The notes under the pieces were generated by a model. It was not told the origin of the DNA. It did no database searches and saw nothing but the letters and a program-made list of their open reading frames with translations. Positions 17,711 to 26,572 of a stretch of 64,000 bases of DNA are shown here, one piece after another. Made by a program: the position numbers and the translations under genes. The number at the start of each line of letters is the position of its first letter. Position 1 is the stretch's first letter. Origin of the DNA: Pseudarthrobacter chlorophenolicus A6 (GTDB taxonomy: Bacteria; Actinomycetota; Actinomycetes; Actinomycetales; Micrococcaceae); assembly GCF_000022025.1 (NCBI RefSeq), contig NC_011886.1, forward strand, positions 372,001 through 436,000. Reading direction: 5' to 3'.

Positions 17711-17801
17711 AAATGGTGCCGAACCGGATACGCCTCTCGGCGGTAGGCCGCTCTAGGCGGCTGAGTGTTGAAGCCCGGGGGTTTCGCGGTTCGGCACCGA
17801 T
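17711..17801. repeat. Structured inverted-repeat element of unknown function
   Basis: GGTGCCGAACC (17715-17725) pairs perfectly with GGTTCGGCACC (17788-17798). The 62 bases inside can form two further hairpins: one built on CGCCT/AGGCG plus GCGG/CCGC, one on GAAGCC/GGTTTC with a 4-base loop. Together they make a three-way junction. It occupies most of the 293-base gap before 17867 and no gene is visible there. It could be a small RNA, a riboregulator or a dispersed repeat. Confidence 0.55.
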
Positions 17802-17866
17802 TTCAGTCTTCTACGATGCTTCGCCCAAGTCAATCTTGACAGTTGGCGGTGCTTGGGCAGGGGGTT

Positions 17867-18526
17867 TCAGTCGAGTTCCCCGAGGCGCCAGGCGTTGGCA
17901 GCGTGCTCGAGGTCCTCGGCGGTCTTCACCAGCTGGTGGGAATTGCGCGTCAGCCGGCTGGCGTGTGCCTCGTTGGCGTGCTCGGCACCATCGGCGAGGG
18001 TCGCCTGGCCGAGCGCTACAACCCGGCAGAATGCGGCGGAACGCTCCAGCGCGACGTCGAACTCGCCGTCGAACGCCCCGGAAAGAATGGCATCGGCCAT
18101 GGTCCGCATTTCATCTGCCCCCGGCGGCTCTGCAACGCCGGCCACCACGTTGGACACCTGCGCGGTGTCCTTGCCGGCTCGGAAATAGACGGAAATACGC
18201 TCAGGGTCCTGGACTGTCGCGGCACGCAGGGCGTAAAGCCGCCACAGCGCTCCAGGCAGCGAGCGGGCCGGGCTTTCGGCCCACATCTCCGCGATGGCTT
18301 CCAGGCCCTGTTCGTCCGCGAGGCGCACCAGTCGCTCGGTGATGACGGGGTCGTCGCTGTCGCGGCCATGCCGGACCAGAGCCTGGGCAGCGAGGTGCGC
18401 GGCCTCGGACACGCGGGCGGGATCGGCGCCACCGGCGAAGGGCTCGAAGTCGATGGGGGCGAACGGCTTGGGCTTGTGGTGCCGGTTCGCGCCGCCGTAT
18501 GGCTTGGATCCTGCTTGCTCGCTCAT
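17867..18526 (-). CDS. Conserved actinobacterial hypothetical protein
   Basis: A 219-residue protein, mostly helical, starts with a short polar Gly/Asn-rich tail and has no signal peptide or membrane segment. The middle (DSDDPVITERLVRLADEQGLEAIAEMWAESPARSLPGALWRLYALR) looks like a helical bundle. Related actinobacterial proteins have been given misleading RNA polymerase names. I see no polymerase motif and assign no function. The ATG at 18526 is the first good start. Confidence 0.65.
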   Translation of the reverse strand: MSEQAGSKPYGGANRHHKPKPFAPIDFEPFAGGADPARVSEAAHLAAQALVRHGRDSDDPVITERLVRLADEQGLEAIAEMWAESPARSLPGALWRLYALRAATVQDPERISVYFRAGKDTAQVSNVVAGVAEPPGADEMRTMADAILSGAFDGEFDVALERSAAFCRVVALGQATLADGAEHANEAHASRLTRNSHQLVKTAEDLEHAANAWRLGELD

Positions 18527-18742
18527 GCCCCCACGCTACTCCTGTGCCGTGCCTGAATCGAGCAGGCGAAGCAGGGGAGGGCAGGGCAGGAAAGCGGGTG
18601 CCGGATCCGTTGCGAAACGCCCGACGGCGGCGTCCGGGCTGCGTGCGGAGGCGCCGGAACCATGGGTTAGAGTATTAACGTCCAGAAATGGATGGGCCGG
18701 TAGGGGAAGCGCAGCGGGACCGCTGTGGCAACCAGCCGGCTG

Positions 18743-18815
18743 GGGCCTTTAGCTCAGTTGGTAGAGCATCGGACTTTTAATCCGTGGGTCGTGGGTTCGA
18801 GCCCCACAGGGCCCA
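18743..18815 (+). tRNA. tRNA-Lys (anticodon TTT)
   Basis: A full 73-base cloverleaf is present: acceptor GGGCCTT pairs with AGGGCCC, the D-arm is GCTCAGTTGGTAGAGC, the anticodon loop CTTTTAA carries TTT, and the T-arm is GTGGGTTCGAGCCCCAC. CCA is not encoded. A terminator follows 10 bases later. Confidence 0.97.
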
Positions 18816-18825
18816 CCCATTCAGC

Positions 18826-18857
18826 GGGCCGGAAGCGTGGAGCTTCCGGCCCGTTTT
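18826..18857 (+). terminator. Intrinsic terminator after tRNA-Lys
   Basis: An 11-base perfect stem (18826-18836 with 18842-18852) with a 5-base loop is followed by GTTTTTGTTT. Confidence 0.9.
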
Positions 18858-18927
18858 TGTTTGCCCGCCGTGGCGCCACTCCTGGGCTTGTCCGCCGGCC
18901 AGAACCTTCAAGGCAGGGTTCTGCGAA

Positions 18928-20109
18928 CTAGCTTCTGACCGGAGCCTGTGCCGCCGCGGCAAGCCACGGGCTGCCTGCTGCGATATCAGTGAACCGTTCG
19001 CCGATCAGCCCGTAACCCTCGGCGTCCGGGTGCAGGAGGTCCGGGAGGAGATGGGCGTCTCCGGATCCGAAAAGCCGCAGCCCGTCCAGGTAGTGCAGAT
19101 TCGGATCTGACGTGCTGCGCTCGCTGACGGCTTCCGCGAGGATGTTCCTGGCGTCGCGGAGGGTCAGTAGCCCGTCGCCGGGCTTGCGGGGGAGATCGGT
19201 GGCCAGGAACTTCCCGTCTACCAGCCGTGAGGGGCCGGGGGCGTCCTCATGCTCGGGGCAGAAGATGGGCGATATCAGGACCAGCGGGGTCCAGGGGTGG
19301 CCGTCCCGCACAGTGTCCAGGAAACCGTGAAGGGCCGGCGCGAACGTACGCCGGCGGAGGCTGGCGCTGTTGATGATGTTGATGCCCACCTTTACCGTGA
19401 TGAGGTCGGCGGGCTCGTCGCGGATGGTCCGGGCCACGAACTGGTCCAGGTGGGCGGAGCCTGCCAGTCCCAGGTTGTAAAGGTCCAGTCCAAGGTTGCG
19501 TGCGGCAATGACGGGCCACACGCCGAGGGGGGACTCGGCGTGCGAGGACTGGCTGATGGAGCTCCCGTAGTGCACCCAGCGCGGACCGGTGCGCGGTGCG
19601 GGCTGCAGGGGTGCTTCGGAGCGGACGCCGTGGATCAGGGCACTTCCCCGGTGCGGCAGCCACAGGGTGACTGTGCGTTCCTGCCGCGGCCCCGGAATCT
19701 CGAAGCGGGCGGTGGACGGGGCGCCGGGCGTCAGGGTGCTGGACCCGTCCGGAAAGGTTTCCAGGACGTCCCCCTCGTGGAAGTGCCGGCTTTCGGCATG
19801 GCCATCGGACGTGGTCAGGTTGAGCACCGCTGCCTGCAACGGACGCCAGCGCCAGTCAGCGGATTCCCGGGTAAAGGTCAGGTCCACCTCCAGCCAGGCG
19901 GCATCGGTCAGGAACTCCAGCCGCACCCCGGAGGGCGTCGCATTGGCTTTGGCCAGAGGATTGTCCCCACCGAACTGGGCCTGCGTCCATGCGGGAAGCC
20001 GCCGGATGGTGGTGCCGCCGGTGCCCGGGGTGATGTCCAGTGCTCCGCGGAAGGCCGCCGCTTCGGTGTCCGGTGAAGCGGTATATGGTTCAGCGTTGTC
20101 CAAGGCCAT
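18928..20109 (-). CDS. SGNH/GDSL-family hydrolase
   Basis: The chosen ATG (20109, behind GGAATGGGG) gives 393 residues; an ATG at 20130 is possible. An N-terminal beta-sandwich-like domain of about 170 residues precedes an SGNH hydrolase domain. The nucleophile block is VHYGSSISQ, the Gly block NLGLAGSAH, the Asn block VKVGINIIN and the Asp-His block DLLHPDAEGY. This layout is typical of carbohydrate esterases. No signal peptide is seen. The divergent LacI-type gene suggests a sugar-responsive role. The substrate is unknown. Confidence 0.82.
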   Translation of the reverse strand: MALDNAEPYTASPDTEAAAFRGALDITPGTGGTTIRRLPAWTQAQFGGDNPLAKANATPSGVRLEFLTDAAWLEVDLTFTRESADWRWRPLQAAVLNLTTSDGHAESRHFHEGDVLETFPDGSSTLTPGAPSTARFEIPGPRQERTVTLWLPHRGSALIHGVRSEAPLQPAPRTGPRWVHYGSSISQSSHAESPLGVWPVIAARNLGLDLYNLGLAGSAHLDQFVARTIRDEPADLITVKVGINIINSASLRRRTFAPALHGFLDTVRDGHPWTPLVLISPIFCPEHEDAPGPSRLVDGKFLATDLPRKPGDGLLTLRDARNILAEAVSERSTSDPNLHYLDGLRLFGSGDAHLLPDLLHPDAEGYGLIGERFTDIAAGSPWLAAAAQAPVRS

Positions 20110-20379
20110 GGCCCCATTCCACCACGCCATTGTTCAGGCCCCGCCAGAGCCTGTGCTGCATGACGTCCCTTGACGAGGCAGGGAATGTAAAGGAAGCTAC
20201 ACCGCCACGCCGGGCCGGGCCTTCCTCATAAGCTTGTTCGCTCATCAGAACCGTCACGGCGTGGTTGTGCGATGTGGCTTCTGATGGACCCCTGGGAGTG
20301 CGGCACGGGCACAGCTCAGCAAACCAGGCTGCGAGGGGTCCGGGGACGGGCCACCCGTTCCAGCGGGGACAATAGGCAG

Positions 20380-21399
20380 ATGGCTAAAAGCAGCAAGGGC
20401 AGGATGCCGCGCCTGGAGGACGTGGCCGATGTGGCCGGCGTTTCGCACCAGACCGTCTCCCGCGTCATCAACAACCACCCGAATGTCAGCAAGGCCACCC
20501 GTGAAAAGGTGGAGGCCGCCATCGCGCAGCTGGGCTACCGGCGGAACACGGCTGCCCGGAGCCTTGTCACCCGCCGGTCCCAGACCATCGGGGTCCTGGC
20601 CAGCGAGCTGTCCCAGTACGGGCCAGCCAACACCCTCCTCGGCGTGGAGCAGGCTGCCCGAGACGCCGGCTACTTCGTGAGCATCGCCGCGCTCCGCGAG
20701 GTCAACGGCGCGGCCATCGCCGGCGCCGTCAGCCACTTCCTGGACCAGGCGGTGGACGGCATTGCCGTGCTGGTGCCGCACGCCGAAACCCTCCAGGCCC
20801 TCGACGCGCTGAAGATCCCGGTCCCCGTGATGGCCGTGGGATCGCTGGGCAACAGCGAGGTGAGCGGTGCCATGGTGGACCAGCGCGCAGGGGCACGGCT
20901 CGCCGTCGAACATCTCATCGCCCAGGGGCACCGGCGGATCGGCCATGTCTCCGGTCCCGCCGGCTGGACCGACGCCGCCGAACGCGCTGAGGGATGGCGG
21001 GAAGCCCTTCACGCCGCGGGGCTGGCGGACGATCTCCTGGTGGAAGGGGATTGGAGCGCCGGCAGCGGCTATGCCATTGGACGCGGGCTGGCGGCGGGGC
21101 GCAGCGCCACCGCACTCTTCGTGGGCAATGACCAGATGGCGCTGGGAATCCTGAGGGCCTTCGCGGAGGCCGGCGTCCGCGTGCCCGACGACGTCTCAGT
21201 GGTTGGCTTCGACGACCAGCCGGAATCGGGGTACTTCAGCCCGCCGCTGACCACGGTCCGGCAGGACTTCGAGGAGCTGGGCCGCCGCTGCCTGGACACC
21301 ATGCTGAAGGAAATAGAGGCCGGCACCGGGGTGAGCTCCACCGTGGTCACCCCGGAACTTGTTCCACGGTCCAGCACGGCTCCGCCCGGCAACGGATAG
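20380..21399 (+). CDS. LacI-family transcriptional regulator
   Basis: The ATG at 20380 gives 339 residues, beginning a few residues before the helix-turn-helix RLEDVADVAGVSHQTVSRVINN and hinge helix NTAARSLVT. A sugar-binding periplasmic-type domain follows (SVVGFDDQPESGYFSPPLTTV near the end). An in-frame ATG further upstream would add a non-conserved tail. It is divergent from the SGNH hydrolase across a 270-base gap in which I could not identify a clear palindromic operator. Its inducer is unknown. Confidence 0.9.
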   Translation: MAKSSKGRMPRLEDVADVAGVSHQTVSRVINNHPNVSKATREKVEAAIAQLGYRRNTAARSLVTRRSQTIGVLASELSQYGPANTLLGVEQAARDAGYFVSIAALREVNGAAIAGAVSHFLDQAVDGIAVLVPHAETLQALDALKIPVPVMAVGSLGNSEVSGAMVDQRAGARLAVEHLIAQGHRRIGHVSGPAGWTDAAERAEGWREALHAAGLADDLLVEGDWSAGSGYAIGRGLAAGRSATALFVGNDQMALGILRAFAEAGVRVPDDVSVVGFDDQPESGYFSPPLTTVRQDFEELGRRCLDTMLKEIEAGTGVSSTVVTPELVPRSSTAPPGNG

Positions 21400-21507
21400 G
21401 CGGTCCGCAAAAAATTTCCATGATTCTGCATCCAACTCCGCGCCCGCGCCAGTAGTAGGGGTGTAAGCGTAAAGCGCCCGCCCGGCGGGCCGACCAAGGA
21501 GAAGGAC

Positions 21508-22341
21508 ATGCGAAAGAGGATCTTCACAGCAGGTATCGGTGCCGCAGCCATTGCAGCCGCGATGGCCCTGGCCGGTCCCGCCAGCGCTGCCGAGGGCGAC
21601 GCCCAGCTCTCGGTGCTGCACGGCGTCCCCGGGCTGACCGTGGATGTCTGGGTCAACGGCGACCGCACCCTGGACGATTTCACCCCGGGCAGTCTCGCAG
21701 GGCCGCTGGCACTGCCTGCAGGCGCCTACCAGATCGCGATCACCGCGGCGGACGCCGCTGACGCCTCCGCCGCCGTCATCGGCCCCGTAACCGTCAACCT
21801 CGCAGCCAACGGCAACTACACCGCCGTAGCCAACCTTGACGCCGCCGGCAAGCCCACAGCCAACCTTTTCACCAACGATGTGTCCCAGATCGCGGCCGGC
21901 AAGGGCAAACTCACCGTCCGGCACACCGCCGCGGCACCCGCCGTCGACGTCCTGGCCGGCGGCAGCGCCGTGGTCACCAACCTCTCCAACCCGAACGAGC
22001 AGACGCTCACCCTGGACCCGGGAACGATTTCCGCATCCGTGGCGGCCACCGGGACCACCGCCCCGGTCATCGGGCCCGCGGACGTCACGGTCGCCGAGGG
22101 AACCCACACCATCGTTTACGCGTGGGGCAGCCTGGCTGACAAGAACCTTCAGCTGGCAGTACAGAACATCGAGGGACTGCACTCCGCGCCCGGCTCCGTC
22201 CCCGGCGCCCGGGACGGCTCTGCGGACGCTTCGCCGGCACCGGCAGGCCTTGCCCTGGGGCTGGGAGCAACCGCCATCGCCCTGCTCCTTGCAGGCGTAG
22301 GCACAGCCCGCACGGTAGCTGCACGCCGCGCACGGCAGTAG
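21508..22341 (+). CDS. DUF4397-domain cell-surface protein
   Basis: The 277-residue protein has a signal peptide (MRKRIFTAGIGAAAIAAAMALAGPASA) and two DUF4397-type beta domains, starting at about residues 35 and 125. These contain the family motifs LSVLHGVPGLTVDVWVNG and LTVRHTAAAPAVDVLAGG. A C-terminal hydrophobic helix (about 244-267) and a basic tail anchor it in the membrane. No LPXTG motif is seen. The class F sortase and sigma-factor genes follow on the same strand, a common actinobacterial grouping. ATG 21508 lies behind AAGGAGAAGGAC. Confidence 0.88.
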   Translation: MRKRIFTAGIGAAAIAAAMALAGPASAAEGDAQLSVLHGVPGLTVDVWVNGDRTLDDFTPGSLAGPLALPAGAYQIAITAADAADASAAVIGPVTVNLAANGNYTAVANLDAAGKPTANLFTNDVSQIAAGKGKLTVRHTAAAPAVDVLAGGSAVVTNLSNPNEQTLTLDPGTISASVAATGTTAPVIGPADVTVAEGTHTIVYAWGSLADKNLQLAVQNIEGLHSAPGSVPGARDGSADASPAPAGLALGLGATAIALLLAGVGTARTVAARRARQ

Positions 22342-22361
22342 CCTCCGGGATCTGATAGACC

Positions 22362-22400
22362 GGCCGCCCGGCGTACCCTGCCCACCTGCACCGGGCGGCC
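22362..22400 (+). terminator. Terminator-like hairpin after the DUF4397 gene
   Basis: A perfect 10-base stem (22362-22371 with 22391-22400) encloses a 19-base loop, but no T-run follows. It may attenuate readthrough into the sortase gene. Confidence 0.4.
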
Positions 22401-22462
22401 ACCCTACCGAAAACCACTACTCCCCGCCGCGTGCGGGGCCCGGACCGAGAGAGGCGACGGCG

Positions 22463-23194
22463 ATGAGCGGACGCACGACGACGGCAGGGGAGTCCCGCCG
22501 TCGCGCATCTGTAGCGGTGCGAACCGCCGCCGCATCCGCAGTGCTTCTCCTGGCCGCCTGTGCGCCGGCCGGGCAGTCCACGGCACCTTCCGGTACCCCC
22601 GCCAGCACAGTAGCTTCCACACCAGCCGCCGCTCCCAGTGCGGTTCCCAGTGCCGCCCCTTCTGCTCCAGCGTCCGCCGCTCCGGCCGTCCAGCCGGGTG
22701 CGGCTCCCACCATTCCCGTTCACCCGGCCACCCTGGGCGCTGTCGCGGCGGACCCTGCGCCGACGTCGATCACCATCGCCGGCACGGCCATCGACATGCC
22801 GGTGGTCCCCGGGGGAGTGTCCGGCGAAGGGGCGATGGAAATCCCGGATGCCTTTGACCGCGCGGCCTGGTACCGGTTCGGACCAGCCCCCGGCGCGGCC
22901 CAGGGGGCCGCCGTCATCGCCGGCCACATCGACACGACTTCGGACAGGGCGCCGTTCTCCGCCCTGAAATCGCTGGCCGAGGGCACCGCCATCCGCGTGG
23001 GCCGTGACGGCGCGCCGGACCTTACCTACCGCGTGGTGAAGGTGGAACTGATGGCCAAGGACAGGTTCGACGGCGGGTCGCTCTTCCGCCGCACCGGGCC
23101 ACACGAGCTCAAGGTTGTCACTTGCGGCGGCAGGTGGCTGGACGAGCGGATGGACTACAGCGACAATGTGATAGTCACCGCGGTCCCCGGGTAA
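22463..23194 (+). CDS. Class F sortase with a lipoprotein-type signal
   Basis: The 243-residue protein has a lipobox-like LLLAAC ending at C33, then an Ala/Pro/Ser-rich linker to about residue 90, then a class F sortase domain. The catalytic His is in VIAGHIDT (H155) and the Cys in LKVVTCGG (C221); a candidate Arg lies just after. Class F sortases are actinobacterial transpeptidases or proteases that act outside the membrane. A lipid anchor instead of a transmembrane helix is less usual. The sigma/anti-sigma pair follows directly. Confidence 0.87.
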   Translation: MSGRTTTAGESRRRASVAVRTAAASAVLLLAACAPAGQSTAPSGTPASTVASTPAAAPSAVPSAAPSAPASAAPAVQPGAAPTIPVHPATLGAVAADPAPTSITIAGTAIDMPVVPGGVSGEGAMEIPDAFDRAAWYRFGPAPGAAQGAAVIAGHIDTTSDRAPFSALKSLAEGTAIRVGRDGAPDLTYRVVKVELMAKDRFDGGSLFRRTGPHELKVVTCGGRWLDERMDYSDNVIVTAVPG

Positions 23195-23240
23195 GCGGTG
23201 AGCCATGATTCTCGTCACCGAAGCCGGGAAGGAGCCGCGA

Positions 23241-23822
23241 GTGACCCCTCCTGCGCAGGCCTCCCACGGCTGGGATGACGGGCTAACCGCGTCCTTCCTC
23301 GCCGGCGACGAGAGGGCCCTGGCGGCGGCCTACCGCGAATTCGCCCCGCTGGTGCACACGCTGGCCCTCCGGTCCCTGGCGGATTCATCTGCTGCGGACG
23401 ACGTCACCCAGGAGGTCTTTATCCGGGTGTGGCGCTCGCGGAACACCTTCAGGCCGGAGGTGGCCCGGCTGCCCGCCTGGATTGTGGGCATCACCCGGAA
23501 CGTCATCACCGACGCCCACTCGGCGACCGCCCGTGAAGCGCGCAAGGCCCACGCGGTGGCCGGCGCCGGGCTGGCCGCCGGAGAAGCCGACGCCGGAGCA
23601 GAAGCCGCGGAGGTCCTGGCGGACAGGCTGCTGCTGGACGGCGAACTGGAAAGGCTGGGTGAACCGCAAGGTTCCATCATGAAGCTGGCCTTCTATGAGG
23701 ACCTGACGCACGAACAGATTTCACGGAAACTGGACCTGCCGCTTGGTACCGTCAAGAGCCACATCCGCCGCAGCCTGACGCATTTGAGAAGCCGATTGGA
23801 GGTAGACCATGCCGCATCTTGA
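23241..23822 (+). CDS. ECF-family RNA polymerase sigma factor
   Basis: I chose the GTG at 23241 because AAGGAG lies 6 bases upstream; an ATG at 23205 would add 12 residues. The protein (about 193 residues) has sigma region 2 (DDVTQEVFIRVWRSRNTF) and region 4 (LTHEQISRKLDLPLGTVKSHIRRSLTHLR). Between them is an acidic, Ala-rich linker. It overlaps the anti-sigma gene by 14 bases, so the two are co-translated. The pairing resembles SigK/RskA, and targets may include the neighbouring surface-protein genes. Confidence 0.9.
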   Translation: MTPPAQASHGWDDGLTASFLAGDERALAAAYREFAPLVHTLALRSLADSSAADDVTQEVFIRVWRSRNTFRPEVARLPAWIVGITRNVITDAHSATAREARKAHAVAGAGLAAGEADAGAEAAEVLADRLLLDGELERLGEPQGSIMKLAFYEDLTHEQISRKLDLPLGTVKSHIRRSLTHLRSRLEVDHAAS

Positions 23823-24573
23823 TCCGGAACAGTTGAGCCTCCTTGCGCTGTACGGGGACTGGGACGACGCCGACGGCCGGCAGCACCTCGATGTTTGCCC
23901 CGAATGCGCCGCCGACTACGCCGCGCTGCGCCGCACCGTTGATGCGGTGCGGACGGCGCCGGACACCGCCGGCCTGTCAGTTCCCGGGCCCCAGGTGTGG
24001 GCCGGGATCCACCGGGAACTTGGACTTGCCGACGCTGTCCGGGAGGACCCGCTGAGTGGTCCCGGCACCAAGCCCGCGGAGGCACCTGCCGAGGCGGCGC
24101 CGTCGAACGTTGCTGTATTCGGCCCGCGGAAGAAGGCGTGGTGGCAGCGTACCGGTACGTGGATCGCCGCCGCGGCGGCTGTGGTCCTCGTTGCGGGCGG
24201 TGGAATCTGGGCGTCCATGCGGCCCGCCCAACCACCCCAGCCCACCCAGTTGGCCCAAGCCCAGCTGACGCCGCTGGCGCAATACTCGGCCAGCGGTTCA
24301 GCCAAAGTGGTGGAGGCGGCCGATGGTTCCCGCAGCCTGGAGGTCTCGCTCGACAAGGATGAAGCGAAGGGTTACCAGGAGGTCTGGCTGATTGCACCTG
24401 ACCTGTCACGGCTGGTTAGCCTTGGCGTCATGGCCTCTGACTCCGGGACGTTCCAAGTTCCTGCGGGGCTGCAGCTGGCCGACTACCCGATCGTTGACGT
24501 TTCCGATGAACCGGTGGACGGAAACCCGGCCCACTCCAGCGTCAGCATTGTCCGCGGAACGCTTACTTCCTGA
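23809..24573 (+). CDS. Anti-sigma factor, RskA-like, zinc-binding
   Basis: The 254-residue membrane protein has an N-terminal anti-sigma zinc motif H26-x3-C30-x2-C33. A single transmembrane helix (TWIAAAAAVVLVAGGGIWAS) lies near the middle. The external C-terminal RskA domain includes VWLIAPDLSRLVSLGVM. Such proteins hold an ECF sigma factor inactive until proteolysis. The 3' end overlaps the convergent next gene by 11 bases. Confidence 0.88.
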   Translation: MPHLDPEQLSLLALYGDWDDADGRQHLDVCPECAADYAALRRTVDAVRTAPDTAGLSVPGPQVWAGIHRELGLADAVREDPLSGPGTKPAEAPAEAAPSNVAVFGPRKKAWWQRTGTWIAAAAAVVLVAGGGIWASMRPAQPPQPTQLAQAQLTPLAQYSASGSAKVVEAADGSRSLEVSLDKDEAKGYQEVWLIAPDLSRLVSLGVMASDSGTFQVPAGLQLADYPIVDVSDEPVDGNPAHSSVSIVRGTLTS

Positions 24574-25057
24574 CCTGCATCCCTGCGCGCACGTCGAGTG
24601 GTTTCCGTTGGATCCGGCGTGCCGGAAGCCTGTCCAATTGCCGTGTGATGACAAGTGTCAGCAGGGCCGCGCCCATGTGGAGGTACAGGAGCAGGTGCAG
24701 ATCGTGCGCCACCGGTCCTTGGCCTTGGGTTGCCGTGCCGGGGTCTTGGGCGGGCGATTGGCCGTGGCCATGGGACGGTGCATCGAATCCGGTGGAAATC
24801 GAAAAGGCAGCGAAGGCGAAGTGCAGCAACTGCTGGGTGATCCCGGCGGTGAGGAGCAGGCCCCAGCCGGGAAGCCGCCCGGGTTTACCGATGGCCGCCG
24901 CCATGCCCAGCAGCGCGGCGAGGGCCACCACAATCAGGGCTGAGGGGGAGGCCCCGCCACCCAGGACATGCGCCGCCCACCCCAAGCCGGTGGCGATCGG
25001 GCCAAGGAGCCAGGCCAGTGAGGGCCTCGGCCGGCGCACGGTGGCCTCGCTGTCCAT
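24563..25057 (-). CDS. Small integral membrane protein, hypothetical
   Basis: The ATG at 25057 follows AAGGAG closely and gives 164 residues; a longer reading lacks a ribosome site. Four hydrophobic segments are visible, with a His-rich loop (SHGHGQSPAQDPGTATQGQG) between the third and fourth and another His cluster in HDLHLLLYLHMGA. The His loop could bind metal, but I recognise no characterised family. It is convergent with and slightly overlaps the anti-sigma gene. Confidence 0.65.
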   Translation of the reverse strand: MDSEATVRRPRPSLAWLLGPIATGLGWAAHVLGGGASPSALIVVALAALLGMAAAIGKPGRLPGWGLLLTAGITQQLLHFAFAAFSISTGFDAPSHGHGQSPAQDPGTATQGQGPVAHDLHLLLYLHMGAALLTLVITRQLDRLPARRIQRKPLDVRAGMQVRK

Positions 25058-25167
25058 ACGGCTCCTTTTGGTGGCGGCGTTTCGGTGGTCATTCTTGTAC
25101 CTACCCCGAGTTGGGCTCGTCAAAGCAGCGGCCTGGCCGAGCCGGCAGTGAATTGAAGGGCTGCCTA

Positions 25168-26406
25168 TTAAAGGGTGTAACCGAAGACGTCCGCGATTAC
25201 ATGCGTTGTCTCGTGCCGCGGCACCGGGTTGAGGAGTGGTTGGATTTCTATCTTCCCGTCCTGGCCAATGGGCACGTAGGCCATGTTGGCTATGGTTTGC
25301 CCGCGGTCAAAGTTGAGGTTCGAAGTGAACGAGACGGTTGCAAAATGGGCGCGCGCTTCAAAGTAGCCGAATCTTGTCGGTTCGGTGACGGTGAGATTTA
25401 CCCAGACACCGCTCGCGCTCGACGGAATACCATCAACGCCCGCTACTTTTACGGGTACGTTTTCAGCGCTGCTGACCGGGCCGCGAAACGTCCGCGTGTC
25501 AAGGAAACGCTTAGGAGTCACAGCCACAAATGCTCCGGAGGTTGCGGGCGTGCCTGGGAGGAAATACCCGAATACGTCAGCCACAATTTGAACAGTCCCG
25601 GAGGAACTGTTCGCTATGGTGACTGTGCCGTCCGGCCCCACCGGTACGACGGCCAGGCTTGGGATTGTCTGATTTTGAGCATAATTCTGGTTCGAGACAT
25701 TCGGTTTGGAAGACCCGGTTGGGTAGGCGCTGATGAATCCGTTGGACGTCGGTTGCGTCACGGTCAGGTTGGCCACTACCGCAGATGCGTTGGCGGGCAC
25801 CCCGGTGGCTCCTCCCAGGCGTAGCGGAACTGTTCCTCCTCCAGGCACGGGCCCTGACGAGGTACGGGTGTCGAGGAGCCTTTGTGGAGCGAGGGGGCGA
25901 TAAGAACCGGGCGCATCCCATTGACCCGACGGGCCGAAGTACGCAGTTACGTCCACGATGATATGGACACTTCCCGCCGAGGAGTTTGAGATGGTGATAT
26001 ATCCGTCAGCGCCGACCTCCACGATGGCAAGGTTCGCCACGGTTTGGCCGGGACCATAATTCACATTCGACGTTCGAGGTGCGCTGACCCCTGAATGATA
26101 AGCCGTAAGGAAGCCCGCCGCCGTCGGCTGAGTGGCAGTTATATTGACGACCACCGCCTGGGTTCCTTGAGGGATTACATAAAATCCGGGAATTCGGATA
26201 GAAACGGCACCCCCGCCTGGCACGGGACCGTACGATGTCCTAGTGTCGAGAATTCTGGCGGGAATGATGGGAGTAGCACCGCCGACAGGGCCTGTGGAAG
26301 CCGTTGCTGTAGGCATGCCTGATGGATTGACCAGCAGTGTAGCTACTGTGGTAAGGCCTAAGATGAGGCAAAATAGGTGCAATCTAAAACGGGCATACTG
26401 CGTCAA
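25168..26406 (-). CDS. Secreted triple-repeat beta protein of unknown function
   Basis: The 412-residue protein starts at a TTG (26406) with GGGGGA upstream and has a signal peptide ending near ATAS (about residue 37). Three tandem units of about 125 residues follow. Each opens with LDTRT (53, 178, 302), has a VVNIT/VANLTV/VNLTV strand and a QT-I/V-N/P-LA-V-VG-DG turn, and closes with IVDV/VADVFGYF. Units end at the C-terminus with no anchor. Similar LDTRT repeats occur in many actinobacterial secreted proteins. The gene is lower in GC than its neighbours, suggesting transfer. Confidence 0.75.
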   Translation of the reverse strand: MTQYARFRLHLFCLILGLTTVATLLVNPSGMPTATASTGPVGGATPIIPARILDTRTSYGPVPGGGAVSIRIPGFYVIPQGTQAVVVNITATQPTAAGFLTAYHSGVSAPRTSNVNYGPGQTVANLAIVEVGADGYITISNSSAGSVHIIVDVTAYFGPSGQWDAPGSYRPLAPQRLLDTRTSSGPVPGGGTVPLRLGGATGVPANASAVVANLTVTQPTSNGFISAYPTGSSKPNVSNQNYAQNQTIPSLAVVPVGPDGTVTIANSSSGTVQIVADVFGYFLPGTPATSGAFVAVTPKRFLDTRTFRGPVSSAENVPVKVAGVDGIPSSASGVWVNLTVTEPTRFGYFEARAHFATVSFTSNLNFDRGQTIANMAYVPIGQDGKIEIQPLLNPVPRHETTHVIADVFGYTL

Positions 26407-26498
26407 ATTAGTCCCCCAAATTATGAAAAAGAAGAGTGGTCGCTCTTGGGTGAATGATACTGGTTGTCCGCCCAGTGACCCCCCATATCAAAATGCCT

Positions 26499-26546
26499 GT
26501 CACCTGGGCACCCTATACATACACAACTCGATCACCCCAAGGTGAC
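26499..26546. promoter_or_regulatory. Inverted repeat around a -10-like TATACAT
   Basis: The 166-base gap between the divergent secreted-repeat gene and the reductase gene is AT-rich. GTCACCT (26499-26505) and AGGTGAC (26540-26546) form inverted 7-base arms around TATACAT (26514-26520), so a regulator could cover this promoter. No convincing -35 is seen. Confidence 0.35.
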
Positions 26547-26572
26547 CAGGCAAGCACACCCCAGGAGATGAC

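Noticed and set aside
17711..17801. Possible tRNA or suppressor tRNA, because one inner hairpin shows a 7-base CTCTAGG loop
   Set aside because: The outer stem is 11 bases, there is no D-arm or proper T-arm, and the spacing does not fit a cloverleaf.
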